Of a stretch of 64,000 bases of DNA, positions 18,805-27,483 are shown piece after piece. Every line of letters starts with the position of its first letter. Position 1 is the stretch's first letter. The DNA is taken from contig NZ_JACCJY010000013.1 in the NCBI RefSeq assembly GCF_014596085.1, forward strand, positions 124,001 to 188,000. The letters are read 5' to 3'. Position numbers and translations under genes: made by a program. The notes beneath the pieces were generated by a model that saw only the letters and a list, made by a program, of their open reading frames with translations, had not been told where the DNA came from and made no database searches. The DNA comes from Azospirillum tabaci. GTDB lineage: Bacteria > Pseudomonadota > Alphaproteobacteria > Azospirillales > Azospirillaceae.

Positions 18805-19917
18805 ATGACCCGCGTCTATCTCGACCACAACGCCTCGGCGCCTCTGAAGCCGGCGGTGAAGACGGCGATGATCCAGGCCATGGATCTCGCCGGCAACCCG
18901 TCGTCGGTGCACGCCTTCGGCCGCACGGTCCGCCGCGCGGTGGAAGAGGCGCGCGCCCGGGTCGCCGCCCTGGCCGGGGTGCGGCCGGCCCAGGTCTTCT
19001 TCACCGGCAGCGGGACGGAAGCCAACAATCTGGCGCTGCGCGGCTTTCCCGGCCGGGCGGTCGTCACGTCGGCCATCGAGCATGATTCGGTGCTGGAGGC
19101 GGTTCCCGGCGCCGCCCGCATCCCGGTGGACCGCCACGGCGTTGCCGACCTCGCCGCGCTCGACCGCCTGCTCGCCGACGGACAGGGACCCGCCCTAGTT
19201 TCCCTGATGCTCGCCAACAACGAGACCGGCGTGATCCAGCCGGTGGCCGAGGCGGCGCGGATCGCCCACGCGCACGGCGCGCTGGTCCATTGCGACGCGG
19301 TGCAGGCTGCCGGCCGCCTGTCCCTCGACCTTGCGACGCTCGGCGCCGACCTGCTGACCCTGTCGGCCCACAAGATCGGTGGTCCCGCCGGCGTGGGCGC
19401 CCTGATCCTCGCCGACGGGCTGGAGCCGGAGGCGCTGATCCGCGGCGGCGGGCAGGAAAAGCGCCGCCGCGCCGGCACCGAGAACGTTGTCGGCATCGTC
19501 GGCTTCGGCGCCGCCGCCCGCCTCGCGCGGGAGGAACTTCCCGACAGCGCCCGCCTGACCGCCCTGCGCGACGCGCTGGAGGCGCTTGCGCTCGCCGCCG
19601 TTCCTGGCGCGCGGGTGATGGGGGCCGGCGCGGCGCGGGTCGGCAACACCAGCAACCTGCTGCTGCCCGGCGTGGCGGGGGAGACGCAGGTGATGGCGCT
19701 GGACCTCGCCGGGGTGGCGGTCAGCGCCGGTTCGGCCTGCTCCAGCGGCAAGGTGAAGCCGTCCCACGTCCTGTCCGCCATGGGCGAGAGCGCCGGGGAC
19801 GCCGCCTGCGCCATCCGGGTCAGCCTGGGCTGGGACAGCGACGACGCGGCGGTGGAGCGTTTTGCCGCCGCCTACGCCGCCATGGCGGCAAGGCTGGCGC
19901 GTGCCCCTGCGGCGTAA
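18805..19917 (+). CDS. Cysteine desulfurase, IscS/NifS family
   Basis: A 370-residue PLP enzyme that converts cysteine to alanine and hands persulfide sulfur to acceptors. PLP is bound by Lys190 (SAHKIGGPAG); the catalytic Cys312 lies in SAGSACSSGKVKPS. It begins 27 bases after iscR. In size and motifs it resembles shorter NifS-like group I enzymes; it lacks the extended C-terminal tail with which E. coli IscS docks IscU. It is probably the housekeeping desulfurase feeding the Isc pathway and MnmA, but the exact subgroup is uncertain. Confidence 0.9.
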   Translation: MTRVYLDHNASAPLKPAVKTAMIQAMDLAGNPSSVHAFGRTVRRAVEEARARVAALAGVRPAQVFFTGSGTEANNLALRGFPGRAVVTSAIEHDSVLEAVPGAARIPVDRHGVADLAALDRLLADGQGPALVSLMLANNETGVIQPVAEAARIAHAHGALVHCDAVQAAGRLSLDLATLGADLLTLSAHKIGGPAGVGALILADGLEPEALIRGGGQEKRRRAGTENVVGIVGFGAAARLAREELPDSARLTALRDALEALALAAVPGARVMGAGAARVGNTSNLLLPGVAGETQVMALDLAGVAVSAGSACSSGKVKPSHVLSAMGESAGDAACAIRVSLGWDSDDAAVERFAAAYAAMAARLARAPAA

Positions 19918-20059
19918 TCGCCTTTCCATTGGTCTCCTCCTCCCGCCGCGGGCCGTGTAAGGTTGCGCGGCGCCCCGCTTCTGGGTATCACCCGGCCGAA
20001 GGGACGGCGACCCGCCGGCCTCACCGCCGACCTGTGCAGCGTTTCAACGGACGGCAAGC

Positions 20060-20725
20060 ATGACGACATCCGATTCCGGCCCGCCGCGGTTTCCCAAAGG
20101 GGAGGCTCCCAAGGGCATCGCCGGGACCATCGACGGCGATCTGGAGCCGTGCTGGCTGTGCGGCCGTTCGGTCGCGGCGCGCGCGATGTTCTGCCATTCC
20201 TGCGGGGCGGTGCAGGCGCCGCGCCCGCTCGACCATTTCACCCGGCTGGGTCTGGAGCGCCGCTTCGACATCGAGCCGGAGGCGCTGGCCCGCCAGCACG
20301 CCGGCTTCTCCCGCGCCATGGACCCCGAGCGTTTCGCGGCGCGCGGCGCGCGGCAGCAGGCCAACGCCCGCGCCCAGGCCGATGCGCTGGGCGAAGCCTA
20401 TGAGACGCTGCGCGACCCGGTGCGCCGCGCCCGCTATCTGCTGGATCTGCTGAACGCTCCCTCCGCCGCGCTGACCGCGGAGGAGGACGAGGAGGTGACG
20501 GCGCTCGCCGACCGGCTGGACGGCGCCCCGGACGTCGCCGCGGTGGACCGGCTGGCTCAGGACATCGGGCAACGCGTGGAAAGTTGCATCAAGTATCTTG
20601 CCATTGCCTTCCGCAACGGGCAGACCGACAACGCCGCGCGCATCCTCGCGCGGTTGGAGCGGTTGGAGGCGCTGGCGGCCGAATCCCGGACGCGGCGCTC
20701 CGGCCTTGTTCCGAAGACACTCTAA
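20060..20725 (+). CDS. hscB: HscB-like J-domain co-chaperone with zinc-finger N terminus and altered HPD
   Basis: A 221-residue protein expected to bring IscU to the HscA chaperone. Residues 31-48 hold a C-X2-C...C-X2-C zinc knuckle (CWLC, CHSC), as in eukaryotic HSCB. The J-domain follows from about 57 (PLDHFTRLGL) and a C-terminal helical IscU-binding domain from about 130. Gap-free alignment with E. coli HscB around the loop places Asp88-Pro89-Glu90 where HPD is expected. HPD is needed to stimulate Hsp70 ATPase, so activity may be altered. It lies between the desulfurase and fdx genes. Confidence 0.82.
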   Translation: MTTSDSGPPRFPKGEAPKGIAGTIDGDLEPCWLCGRSVAARAMFCHSCGAVQAPRPLDHFTRLGLERRFDIEPEALARQHAGFSRAMDPERFAARGARQQANARAQADALGEAYETLRDPVRRARYLLDLLNAPSAALTAEEDEEVTALADRLDGAPDVAAVDRLAQDIGQRVESCIKYLAIAFRNGQTDNAARILARLERLEALAAESRTRRSGLVPKTL

Positions 20726-20770
20726 CCATCGCCACCGCACACCGACGCCTTTGTTCAGGAGAGCACCCCA

Positions 20771-21100
20771 ATGCCCAAGATGACCTTCATCGAGCCGAAC
20801 GGCACCCGCCACGAGGTGGACGCTCCGCTCGGCCTGTCCGTGCTCGAGGTCGCGCACAAGCATGGCCTGGACCTGGAAGGCGCCTGCGAGGGCTCGCTCG
20901 CCTGCTCGACCTGCCACGTCATCGTGGAGCCGGAGTGGTTCGACGTGCTGAACGAGGCATCGGAGGACGAGGAGGACATGCTCGACCTCGCCTTCGGCCT
21001 GACCAAGACCTCGCGCCTGGGCTGCCAGATCATCATCAGCGAGGAGTTGGACGGTCTGGCCGTGCGCCTGCCCGGCGGCACCAACAACGCCATGCGCTGA
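20771..21100 (+). CDS. fdx: Isc-type [2Fe-2S] ferredoxin
   Basis: A 109-residue adrenodoxin-like ferredoxin that supplies electrons for cluster assembly. Ligands are Cys39, Cys45, Cys48 and Cys85 in [10 protein letters not shown] and LGCQI, the vertebrate/ISC-type spacing. [12 protein letters not shown] near the C terminus is also conserved in the family. AGGAGA lies at good spacing before the ATG. It follows hscB by 45 bases and is followed by a strong terminator hairpin, so it ends the isc transcript. Confidence 0.94.
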   Translation: MPKMTFIEPNGTRHEVDAPLGLSVLEVAHKHGLDLEGACEGSLACSTCHVIVEPEWFDVLNEASEDEEDMLDLAFGLTKTSRLGCQIIISEELDGLAVRLPGGTNNAMR

Positions 21101-21143
21101 CGCACCGCCGCGGCGCCTTCCGGGGCCGCCGCGGTCTGCACCC

Positions 21144-21214
21144 GCCACCGGAGAACCGGGGGCGCCGTGCCCGCGAGCGGGCAGGCGCGCCGGTTTCCCG
21201 GTGGTGAATTTTTT
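21144..21214 (+). terminator. Rho-independent terminator after fdx
   Basis: A two-tier hairpin: outer arms 21144-21158 and 21190-21204 (CCACCGG...CCGGTGG with two mismatches) and an inner TGCCCG-CGAG-CGGGCA, followed by AATTTTTT. It separates the iron-sulfur operon from mnmA, although mnmA has its start only 25 bases later. Confidence 0.8.
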
Positions 21215-21238
21215 GGGAACCGGCCCATATAGGGCGCC

Positions 21239-22372
21239 ATGATCTCCTACGCCAACTCCCTCGGCATCGCCAAACGTCCCCAGGACACCCGCGTGGTCGT
21301 CGCCATGTCCGGCGGCGTCGATTCCTCCGTCACCGCCGCCGTGCTGCGGGAGGAGGGCTACGACGTGGTCGGCATCACGCTCCAGCTTTACGACCACGGC
21401 ATCGCCCTGCAGAAGCCGGGCGCCTGCTGCGCCGGGCAGGACATCTACGATGCCCGTCAAGTGGCCGACCGCATCGGCATCCCGCACTATGTGCTGGATT
21501 ACGAGGGCAAGTTCTCCCAGGACGTGATCGACGACTTCGCCGACACCTACCTGCGCGGCGAGACGCCGATCCCCTGCGTGCGCTGCAACCAGCGGGTCAA
21601 GTTCCGCGACCTGCTGAACACCGCCCGCGACCTCGGCGCCGACGCCCTGGCGACCGGCCATTACGTGCGCCGCGTCCAGGGGGCGGCGGGGGCGGAACTG
21701 CACCGCGCCATCGATCCCGGCCGCGACCAGAGCTATTTCCTGTTCGCCACGACGCGCGAGCAACTGGAGTTCCTGCGTTTCCCGCTGGGCGGCCTGACCA
21801 AGCCGGAGACCCGCGCCCTGGCCGAGCGCCACGGGCTGGAGGTGGCGGCCAAGCCGGACAGCCAGGACATCTGCTTCGTCCCCAACGGCTCCTACGCCGA
21901 CGTGGTGGCGAAGCTGCGCCCCGGCTCGGTCGAGCCCGGCGATATCGTCCATGTCGACGGGCGCGTCCTGGGCCGCCACCGCGGCGTGGTCCATTACACG
22001 GTGGGCCAGCGCAAGGGGCTGGGCATCGGCGGCATCCGGGGCGAGGAGGAGCCGCTGTTCGTCGTCCGGCTGGAGCCCGGCCAGCGCCGCGTCGTCGTCG
22101 GCCCGCGCCGCGATCTGGCGCGCAGCGTGGTGACGATCCGCGAGGTCAACTGGCTCGGCCCCGCCCTGGCCCCCGGCGAGGGGCTTGAGGTCGAGGTGAA
22201 GCTCCGCTCCGCCCAGCCGCCGGCCCCGGCGCTGTGGCGGCTGGGTGCGGACGGCACCGCGCAGGCCGAGCTGCACGAGCCGCAATACGGCGTGGCCCCC
22301 GGCCAAGCCTGCGTCGTCTACCAGGGCGACCGGGTGCTGGGCGGCGGCTGGATTGCCGGAACGGGGGCCTGA
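21239..22372 (+). CDS. mnmA: tRNA-specific 2-thiouridylase MnmA
   Basis: A 377-residue enzyme that adenylates U34 of tRNA-Lys, -Glu and -Gln and transfers persulfide sulfur to give s2U34. The PP-loop is SGGVDSS at residues 24-30. The catalytic cysteines are Cys113 (PCVRCN) and Cys212 (DICFVPNG). The tRNA-binding central domain and C-terminal beta-barrel are full length. Sulfur comes from a cysteine desulfurase, two to three genes upstream here. The gene directly precedes the tRNA-Met used for phage integration. Confidence 0.94.
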   Translation: MISYANSLGIAKRPQDTRVVVAMSGGVDSSVTAAVLREEGYDVVGITLQLYDHGIALQKPGACCAGQDIYDARQVADRIGIPHYVLDYEGKFSQDVIDDFADTYLRGETPIPCVRCNQRVKFRDLLNTARDLGADALATGHYVRRVQGAAGAELHRAIDPGRDQSYFLFATTREQLEFLRFPLGGLTKPETRALAERHGLEVAAKPDSQDICFVPNGSYADVVAKLRPGSVEPGDIVHVDGRVLGRHRGVVHYTVGQRKGLGIGGIRGEEEPLFVVRLEPGQRRVVVGPRRDLARSVVTIREVNWLGPALAPGEGLEVEVKLRSAQPPAPALWRLGADGTAQAELHEPQYGVAPGQACVVYQGDRVLGGGWIAGTGA

Positions 22373-22403
22373 CGAAAACTTCGCAAAAAGTGAAATTTCG
22401 GCG

Positions 22404-22432
22404 TTGACACCCCGGTCCCCCTGGAATACATA
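22404..22432 (+). promoter_or_regulatory. Strong promoter for tRNA-Met
   Basis: A consensus TTGACA (22404-22409), a 17-base spacer and TACATA (22427-22432) lie about 70 bases upstream of the tRNA. Nothing else is encoded between mnmA and the tRNA. Confidence 0.7.
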
Positions 22433-22503
22433 AGCGGCCCCGGCACGAACCGCGGCGGCCAACACCGAAACGGACCGCGCCGGGAGATGATGGTAAGCAC
22501 GAT

Positions 22504-22578
22504 GGCAGCGTAGCTCAGTGGTAGAGCAGGGGAATCATAATCCCTTGGTCGGGGGTTCAAATCCCTCCGCTGCTACCA
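22504..22578 (+). tRNA. tRNA-Met (CAU), elongator type
   Basis: A 75-base cloverleaf with encoded CCA. The acceptor is GGCAGCG paired with CGCTGCT (G1-U72 wobble), the D arm is GCTC-AGTGGTA-GAGC, the anticodon loop is ATCATAA with CAT, and the T arm GGGGG-TTCAAAT-CCCTC. The weak G1-U72 pair and overall sequence fit elongator tRNA-Met rather than initiator; a lysidine-modified tRNA-Ile2 is less likely. Its 3' half serves as the prophage attachment site. Confidence 0.93.
22548..22578 (+). other. Predicted attL core within the tRNA 3' end
   Basis: The tRNA is followed within 90 bases by an integrase gene that reads toward it, the classic layout of tRNA-targeting tyrosine recombinases. The identical segment should be tRNA sequence from about the T arm to CCA. 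The right copy (attR) is outside the window, so the exact core length cannot be set. Confidence 0.5.
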
Positions 22579-22582
22579 TCAA

Positions 22583-22615
22583 AAGGCCAGCTAATCCAAG
22601 GGGTTGGCTGGCCTT
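22583..22615. terminator. Bidirectional terminator between tRNA-Met and int
   Basis: A 15-bp stem (two G-U pairs) from AAGGCCAGC to GCTGGCCTT. On the minus strand it is followed by TTTT and would end the leftward early operon; on the plus strand it ends the tRNA transcript with a T-rich tail. Confidence 0.75.
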
Positions 22616-22659
22616 CTTCATTTCTGGGTCACTGCCACTCTGGGCGGTTAGACAATCGG

Positions 22660-23745
22660 TTAGACACCGTCACCGCCTCCGCTGTTCCGCGCGCGTTCCA
22701 GTTTGGTGATTGCCGCCGACGCTCGGCGCTTCCGATCCGCTTCCTTGGCGTAGTGCTCCGACATGGCCGCCGTCCGGTGCCCAAGCACAGCCTGGATGTC
22801 GCGCGTGTCGCATCCCGCGTCGGCGAGCATGGTGGCGGCGGTGTGCCGCAGGCCGTGGAAGGTGAGGCCGGGCCACACCCACTCCTTGGTTTCCAGTTCA
22901 CGAACCAGCTTGAAGAAGCGGGCGCGGAACCCGTCTTCGGTGAACGACTCGCCGCGCTGTCCAATGACGATGGTGGTCGGGATTGGCTTGCCCTTGGCGG
23001 ACAGCTTCTCAGCAAGGGTAGGGAGGCGGTCCCGCGCCGCATCCAGAAGGGCGCGCAGCTCGGAGTGGACCGGCACCCAGATCGGATCGCCCGTCTTGGC
23101 CTGCCGCGACTCGATCACGCCACCCTTGTAGGCCGTCCATGGCAGGCGGATCACGTCGCCCTGGCGCAGGCCGGCGAAGGCGGCAAGGGCGATCGGGACC
23201 CGGAGTTCGTCCGGCGCGGCCAGCATGACTGTCTCCAGCTCGATTGCCTTCCATGCCCGGTTCGCTTCGGCCTCTTTCCGCGGGCGCTCCACCTTGGGCA
23301 CCTTCTCCGCCGGGTTCCCGGTGGTGATGCCGCGCGGCGTGCCCCAGTTGTGCAGGATGGACAGAACGGCCAGGACGTAGTTGGCAAACCGCCGCTTTCG
23401 CTTGGCGAACGTCTTGTCGCGGAGCTTCAGGACGAACGGGGAGTCGATGCGCGCCAAGGCGACGTCGGCGAGTGGCTGCAGGTAGTCCATGACCTCCCGG
23501 TAATCGGCCTTGGTCGTATCGGACAGGCGGGCGAACTCAGGGCTGGCGCGATAGGCCGCCATCAGCCCGCCAAGGGTGCCTGGGCGGTCAGCGACCTGCA
23601 GGGCCTTTTCATCGAGCCGGCGCACCTCCTCGACAAAGGCAGCGGTGCCGGGCTCGGAGACGATCCGCGTCCCCGTCGCCCGGTGGTAGTGGTAGACCTT
23701 GCCCTTGGACCGGTACGTCTTGATGCCCTTCAGCCTGACCAGCAT
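22660..23745 (-). CDS. int: Phage tyrosine integrase
   Basis: A 361-residue site-specific recombinase. An N-terminal core-binding domain spans about residues 55-155. The catalytic domain has Arg194 (GLRQGD), Lys217 in the beta-hairpin, His297-X2-Arg300 (HGLRHTAA), His323 (LGHRT) and nucleophile Tyr332 (EHYAKEAD). All catalytic residues are present. It is the last gene of the leftward operon, next to the tRNA attachment site, and is followed by a terminator. Confidence 0.95.
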   Translation of the reverse strand: MLVRLKGIKTYRSKGKVYHYHRATGTRIVSEPGTAAFVEEVRRLDEKALQVADRPGTLGGLMAAYRASPEFARLSDTTKADYREVMDYLQPLADVALARIDSPFVLKLRDKTFAKRKRRFANYVLAVLSILHNWGTPRGITTGNPAEKVPKVERPRKEAEANRAWKAIELETVMLAAPDELRVPIALAAFAGLRQGDVIRLPWTAYKGGVIESRQAKTGDPIWVPVHSELRALLDAARDRLPTLAEKLSAKGKPIPTTIVIGQRGESFTEDGFRARFFKLVRELETKEWVWPGLTFHGLRHTAATMLADAGCDTRDIQAVLGHRTAAMSEHYAKEADRKRRASAAITKLERARNSGGGDGV

Positions 23746-23748
23746 TCG

Positions 23749-23979
23749 TTACAGCCTGTCCAGAAGCTTGTCGATGGGGTCGTCCGGCGCCGCGGGCCCC
23801 CCAAGGTTGTCAGCCCACCGGTCAAGGCTCCGCCGGTCGTAGACGACTCGGGAGCCTATCCGAACCGGCGAGATAGGGAGCGCGGCGAGTTTCGCGGTGG
23901 AAACCCCGATGTAGGCGGCGGCCAATTCCTTGTTGAGAAGGCGCGGCCAATCCGGGAGACGTTCAGCATTCACCGCCAT
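23749..23979 (-). CDS. Small DNA-binding protein, excisionase/AlpA-like
   Basis: A 76-residue protein with a winged-helix pattern: LLNKELAAAYIGVSTAKLAAL as a MerR-like helix-turn-helix, then PVRIGSRVVYDRRSLDRWAD, the wing typical of AlpA/excisionase proteins. Position directly upstream of int (3-base gap) supports a role as excisionase or int regulator. The ATG at 23979 is preferred because GGGGAGTAGG precedes it. Confidence 0.75.
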   Translation of the reverse strand: MAVNAERLPDWPRLLNKELAAAYIGVSTAKLAALPISPVRIGSRVVYDRRSLDRWADNLGGPAAPDDPIDKLLDRL

Positions 23980-23980
23980 C

Positions 23981-24340
23981 CTACTCCCCCTCTCCCTGCG
24001 CTGCGCCGACCGCGGGCGCGTGCTGGGCAATGGCCGCCCGAAGGCACTTGGCCGCCGCCAGCCGCTTTTCGAGGTCGGCTATCTCCCAATCGATCCCGGT
24101 GATGACGTGGCCGGCGGGCACGACGGACAGGCCGTCCACATCGATGTACCGGCGCGCCTCGTCGGCAGTGAAGATGCCGGCCTCCGACAAATGGTTGGTG
24201 TAGCCTTGGGCCTTCGGTCGAAACCATCCGCCATGCCGGGAAATCAGGTACGGTCCATCCTTGATCCGCTTGCGGGCGACGGCCACGGACTCGCCCCACG
24301 TCAGGCCCGCCCGCTTCTTCACGCTGATGCGCTCACCCAT
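23981..24340 (-). CDS. Hypothetical phage protein
   Basis: A 119-residue protein, not recognised. It is basic at the N terminus (SVKKRAGLTWGESVAVARKRIKDG) with a predicted helical C-terminal half. The start overlaps the upstream gene by 8 bases, and its TAG lies just before the excisionase ATG, which supports membership of the leftward operon. Confidence 0.6.
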   Translation of the reverse strand: MGERISVKKRAGLTWGESVAVARKRIKDGPYLISRHGGWFRPKAQGYTNHLSEAGIFTADEARRYIDVDGLSVVPAGHVITGIDWEIADLEKRLAAAKCLRAAIAQHAPAVGAAQGEGE

Positions 24341-24569
24341 TCCCGCCTCCCTGCGCTTCCCGGTGCTGTGAAAGGGCGGCTCGGCCCGCCGGGGTGAGTG
24401 AGGGCCGCACCATGAACCTGCTGGCCGGCTTCATGGATGCCATCCCCGCAGAATGTGCCCACGACACCATGGCTGCGGTGAAGGCCGTCATCACGCCGCC
24501 CTTCTTCTCGACGTCAGCAATCCAACCGAGGTGACGCGCTTCGGCGTCCGTCAGCTTGCGCTCACTCAT
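24333..24569 (-). CDS. Hypothetical phage protein
   Basis: A 78-residue protein without recognised domain. It overlaps both neighbours by 8 bases on the same strand, as expected for a real gene in a packed early operon. Confidence 0.55.
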   Translation of the reverse strand: MSERKLTDAEARHLGWIADVEKKGGVMTAFTAAMVSWAHSAGMASMKPASRFMVRPSLTPAGRAALSQHREAQGGGNG

Positions 24570-25593
24570 TCCCGCCCTCCGTCGTCTCGGTGGTCAGGAG
24601 GCCGGCAGCTCGGGCCTCACCAACCGCCTCGCGCAGCTTGTCGAAGGCCGGGCCGGACAGGTTGCGGACGCCGTGCGGGTCGAACTCGCCGGGCTGGGAC
24701 ATGGCGAAGTCGCACCAGTTGATGACGCCTTCGGCAGCCTCGGCGAGCGGCTTGGCGACGCCCCACGCATGGTCCACGCCGTTGTCGTAGGCGGTGACGA
24801 GCGGGTCCGCGCCCTGCGACGGCTGGGCGGGAGACAGGGCGGAGCGAACAGATGCTGCCGCGATACTGGCGAGCATAGGGGCTGCTGACGGCGTTTCGAG
24901 TCCAGCGATGTAAGCCAGCCGATCAGCGGCCACAGTCAGCGCCTCCCGCATCTGCGCCTCTCGCGCCTCGGCAGCGGAGAGGGCGGCTTGGTCGGCGTGC
25001 CAGCGGTCGGTCATCTCGTCAGCTTCACGGTTGGCCTTGTCCAGGGCGCGGGAAAGGTCCGCCCGCGCCTCGTCCCGCTCGGCCTCCGCCTTGGTCCGTG
25101 CCGCCTTCTCCTCCGCATAGACACGCACCACTCCGCCGTATGCCTGGGCATCAGCCCCGGCCAGCATCGTGGCGACGACAGAGACGGCGGCGGCGTGGCT
25201 CTCGGCTCCGGTCAGGCGGCAGAGGTCGGAAAGCAGGGCCTCCGCCTGGGTGGCGCGGGCCTTCCAAGCATCGCGGCTGCCGACCACATCTGCTACGGCT
25301 TCCGCAGTGTCGAACTCGCCGTGCCGTGGCGAACCGCCAGCTTTCACGGCCACGTTGTAGGCCCGGCGAAGGTGACCGGCGAAGCGCTCGTAAAGGCTCT
25401 TCCAGGACACGCACTCGATTTTCAGCCGCTTGTTGTCCACCTCCAGCTCCGCGACGCGCGCGGACAGGGCGTTGATCAGCACATCCTTCCCTCCGTCAAC
25501 GATGGCTTGGCGCTGCTCGGCGGGGAGCCGGGAAAGGTATTCGTCCAGGGTGGTCATCTGCGGCGCGCTCAGCGGGGCGGTGTCGGTGGTCAT
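24562..25593 (-). CDS. Hypothetical phage protein with long coiled coil
   Basis: A 343-residue protein with extended heptad-like, Ala/Glu/Arg-rich helices from about residue 45 to 65 (ARVAELEVDNKRLK) and 165 to 235 (EEKAARTKAEAERDEARADL). The C-terminal 90 residues (NGVDHAWGVAKPLAEAAEGVINWCDFA) look globular. Function unknown. The start MTTDTAPL was chosen because an upstream ATG lacks a clear ribosome-binding site. Confidence 0.65.
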   Translation of the reverse strand: MTTDTAPLSAPQMTTLDEYLSRLPAEQRQAIVDGGKDVLINALSARVAELEVDNKRLKIECVSWKSLYERFAGHLRRAYNVAVKAGGSPRHGEFDTAEAVADVVGSRDAWKARATQAEALLSDLCRLTGAESHAAAVSVVATMLAGADAQAYGGVVRVYAEEKAARTKAEAERDEARADLSRALDKANREADEMTDRWHADQAALSAAEAREAQMREALTVAADRLAYIAGLETPSAAPMLASIAAASVRSALSPAQPSQGADPLVTAYDNGVDHAWGVAKPLAEAAEGVINWCDFAMSQPGEFDPHGVRNLSGPAFDKLREAVGEARAAGLLTTETTEGGNE

Positions 25594-25598
25594 GGCGG

Positions 25599-25754
25599 TC
25601 AGTCCTTCGGGCAATCAGCGAGAACGCCAGCGAGGCGCCACGCCTCGACAGGCCCAACGAAGCAATCCGTCCATGCCCTCCACCACGGATGGCACGGGCG
25701 GGCATAGGGGTGCGGGCGAAAGACGAGCGTGGCGAAGAGGATGATGTGGTCCAT
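25599..25754 (-). CDS. Small hypothetical protein
   Basis: A 51-residue peptide rich in Trp, His and Cys with a hydrophobic N terminus (MDHIILFATLVFRPHPYARP). It starts 5 bases after the stop of the upstream gene and ends 6 bases before the next start, filling an otherwise empty operon gap. No family recognised. Confidence 0.5.
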   Translation of the reverse strand: MDHIILFATLVFRPHPYARPCHPWWRAWTDCFVGPVEAWRLAGVLADCPKD

Positions 25755-25758
25755 GGCC

Positions 25759-26823
25759 TTACGCCTCCCCTGCGGAGGGGGCGGAGGGGAGGGCGATAAC
25801 GCCAAAGACGGACGGGTCGTCACGGTGGAACGAGACGTAAGGCACCCACAGGCACCCGCCATCGGTGACGCTTCCCTCTGCGATGTGGGTTTCGCCGGCG
25901 ACGCGGAACTTGAGCAGGATCGGCGCCCCACGCTCGGTCGGGGCGGCGCTGGGGTGCTGCCACCCCTGCACCTGCCCCTGTGCCGTGGGGGCGGCGGGCG
26001 CTGAGGAAAGCAGCCGGACCAGGGTTTCGGCCGCGTCATCCGGGATGCGGTCCAGCACGTGGTCAGGCGCATCGACGTCGCGGCCGATGGCGAGCATTAC
26101 CAGCCCGTTCATGGCGGGATCAGGCCGGTCGTCCTCGTCGGTGTAGGGGATGATCTTCGCGCAAACCGGGGTGCCACTGAGAGCGGACCGCAAATCAGCG
26201 ATTTCCCTCCTGCCCGCAATCGTCAAGTCCCCATCGGACAGCGTTTCAACCAGATCAAGTACGCTTTCAGCGGCGTCCCGAAGGCCCACCTCCGGCACCC
26301 CGTCCGCCGCAGTTGCCTGGGCAGCCTCCTGAGCAGCGGCTTCGTTGATGGCCGCAACCGTCAGCGCGACGATCCGGGGAACGGTCGCCTCGCCACCTTC
26401 GGCGTTGACCTTCTCCTCGACGCAAGAAGCCAGGGCTATGAGCTTTCCCAGCGGCGGTACGGCCGGGGCGGCCTCCTGCACGGAGGAGCGGCGGGGCGCT
26501 TCCGGTGCGGTGCCGTTCACATCGCCGATGGTCGGGACCGGCAGGGCATTGGCCGCCGTGTCGGCGATCCAGGCGAGGTCAAGCAACGGATACTCGCTAT
26601 CGCCGAGGACGGCCGAACGGGCACGGTTCCGGATTTCGGCGAGCGCCGGGAACATGATCTGGTAGGAGGCGGCCCAGACCTTCGCCATCTCCTCCGGGAA
26701 GGGCTGGCCGTTGTCGTAGACCTCGCCGACGATGGCGTCGTGTTCGGTCGGGCCGCCCCAGATGAAGCGCCCGCGGGCTTCGAAGGGTTCGCGGCTGCGG
26801 CGGGCGGTGATCTTGTCGCTCAT
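25759..26823 (-). CDS. Hypothetical phage protein
   Basis: A 354-residue acidic protein with Ala-rich helical stretches in the middle and a C-terminal module of about 75 residues (GAPILLKFRVAGETHIAEGSV to the end) that may be a separate beta-rich domain. Not recognised. Start MSDKITARR was chosen on codon bias; the frame upstream of it reads as a shadow of the next genes. Confidence 0.6.
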   Translation of the reverse strand: MSDKITARRSREPFEARGRFIWGGPTEHDAIVGEVYDNGQPFPEEMAKVWAASYQIMFPALAEIRNRARSAVLGDSEYPLLDLAWIADTAANALPVPTIGDVNGTAPEAPRRSSVQEAAPAVPPLGKLIALASCVEEKVNAEGGEATVPRIVALTVAAINEAAAQEAAQATAADGVPEVGLRDAAESVLDLVETLSDGDLTIAGRREIADLRSALSGTPVCAKIIPYTDEDDRPDPAMNGLVMLAIGRDVDAPDHVLDRIPDDAAETLVRLLSSAPAAPTAQGQVQGWQHPSAAPTERGAPILLKFRVAGETHIAEGSVTDGGCLWVPYVSFHRDDPSVFGVIALPSAPSAGEA

Positions 26824-26833
26824 GGGTGTCTCC

Positions 26834-27073
26834 TCAGGCCGCGGACGTGGCGGGATGGCGGATGCTCGGGAACGGGTAGGCTCTGGTATCGCCATACCAC
26901 CATCCATCCTTCGTCCACGTCCGGCCGCAGTCGGTGGTGACGATCCTCCCCTTGACGCGGGTGATGTGCTGGCGGCCCATGGCGTCGCCGTTGCGGTTAA
27001 CGGTTTCCACCTCATCGCCGACGCGGAAGGGGCGCGCGGGAGGCTCCGGCGGCACATAGGTCAAATCGGTCAT
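26834..27073 (-). CDS. Small hypothetical protein
   Basis: A 79-residue beta-rich protein; RPFRVGDEVETVNRNG and RVKGRIVTTD resemble a small SH3-like barrel that binds nucleic acid or protein. The family is not identified. Same operon, 10 bases from its downstream neighbour. Confidence 0.55.
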   Translation of the reverse strand: MTDLTYVPPEPPARPFRVGDEVETVNRNGDAMGRQHITRVKGRIVTTDCGRTWTKDGWWYGDTRAYPFPSIRHPATSAA

Positions 27074-27097
27074 GGTCTCTCTCCTTGCGCTCTGCGC

Positions 27098-27445
27098 TCA
27101 GCGCGGCGCGGGGGTGGTCAGGTGGGAAAGGGCGGCGCGGGCGACGGCGCGTGTCTCCGGCTCGCCGGTGCCGTTCACGATGGCCTCAAGGAACGCGGCA
27201 ACCTTGACCAGCCCGCCGTTCTCCAGCCTCTCCGCCAGTTCCACGGCGTTGCACCCAAGGCGCTCGGCAAGTTCGAGGACGGCGTTGTCGGAGGCGGCGG
27301 AGAGGCGGGCGTTGCCTTCGTTGGTGGCTGTCGTGCTGTTGTTGTCGTTGTAACGCGCGATAGCCCACCCCTGAATTGTGGCGATGGATGTCGCGTCCAG
27401 TTCGCCAACGAAGCGCTTGCGCGGATTGTAGGCAGGCTCGGTCAT
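27098..27445 (-). CDS. Hypothetical phage protein
   Basis: A 115-residue protein, mostly helical by composition (LELAERLGCNAVELAERLENGGL contains a repeated ELAERL). No recognised family. Gaps of 24 and 38 bases separate it from its neighbours. Confidence 0.55.
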   Translation of the reverse strand: MTEPAYNPRKRFVGELDATSIATIQGWAIARYNDNNSTTATNEGNARLSAASDNAVLELAERLGCNAVELAERLENGGLVKVAAFLEAIVNGTGEPETRAVARAALSHLTTPAPR

Positions 27446-27483
27446 GGCGTGTCTCCAGTAGGCGCGTGGTCAGGTGGGGAGGG

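Noticed and set aside
22504..22578. Reading the CAU tRNA as initiator tRNA or tRNA-Ile2
   Set aside because: The G1-U72 wobble pair and the arms resemble elongator tRNA-Met. The initiator normally has a C1-A72 mismatch and three G-C pairs in the anticodon stem.
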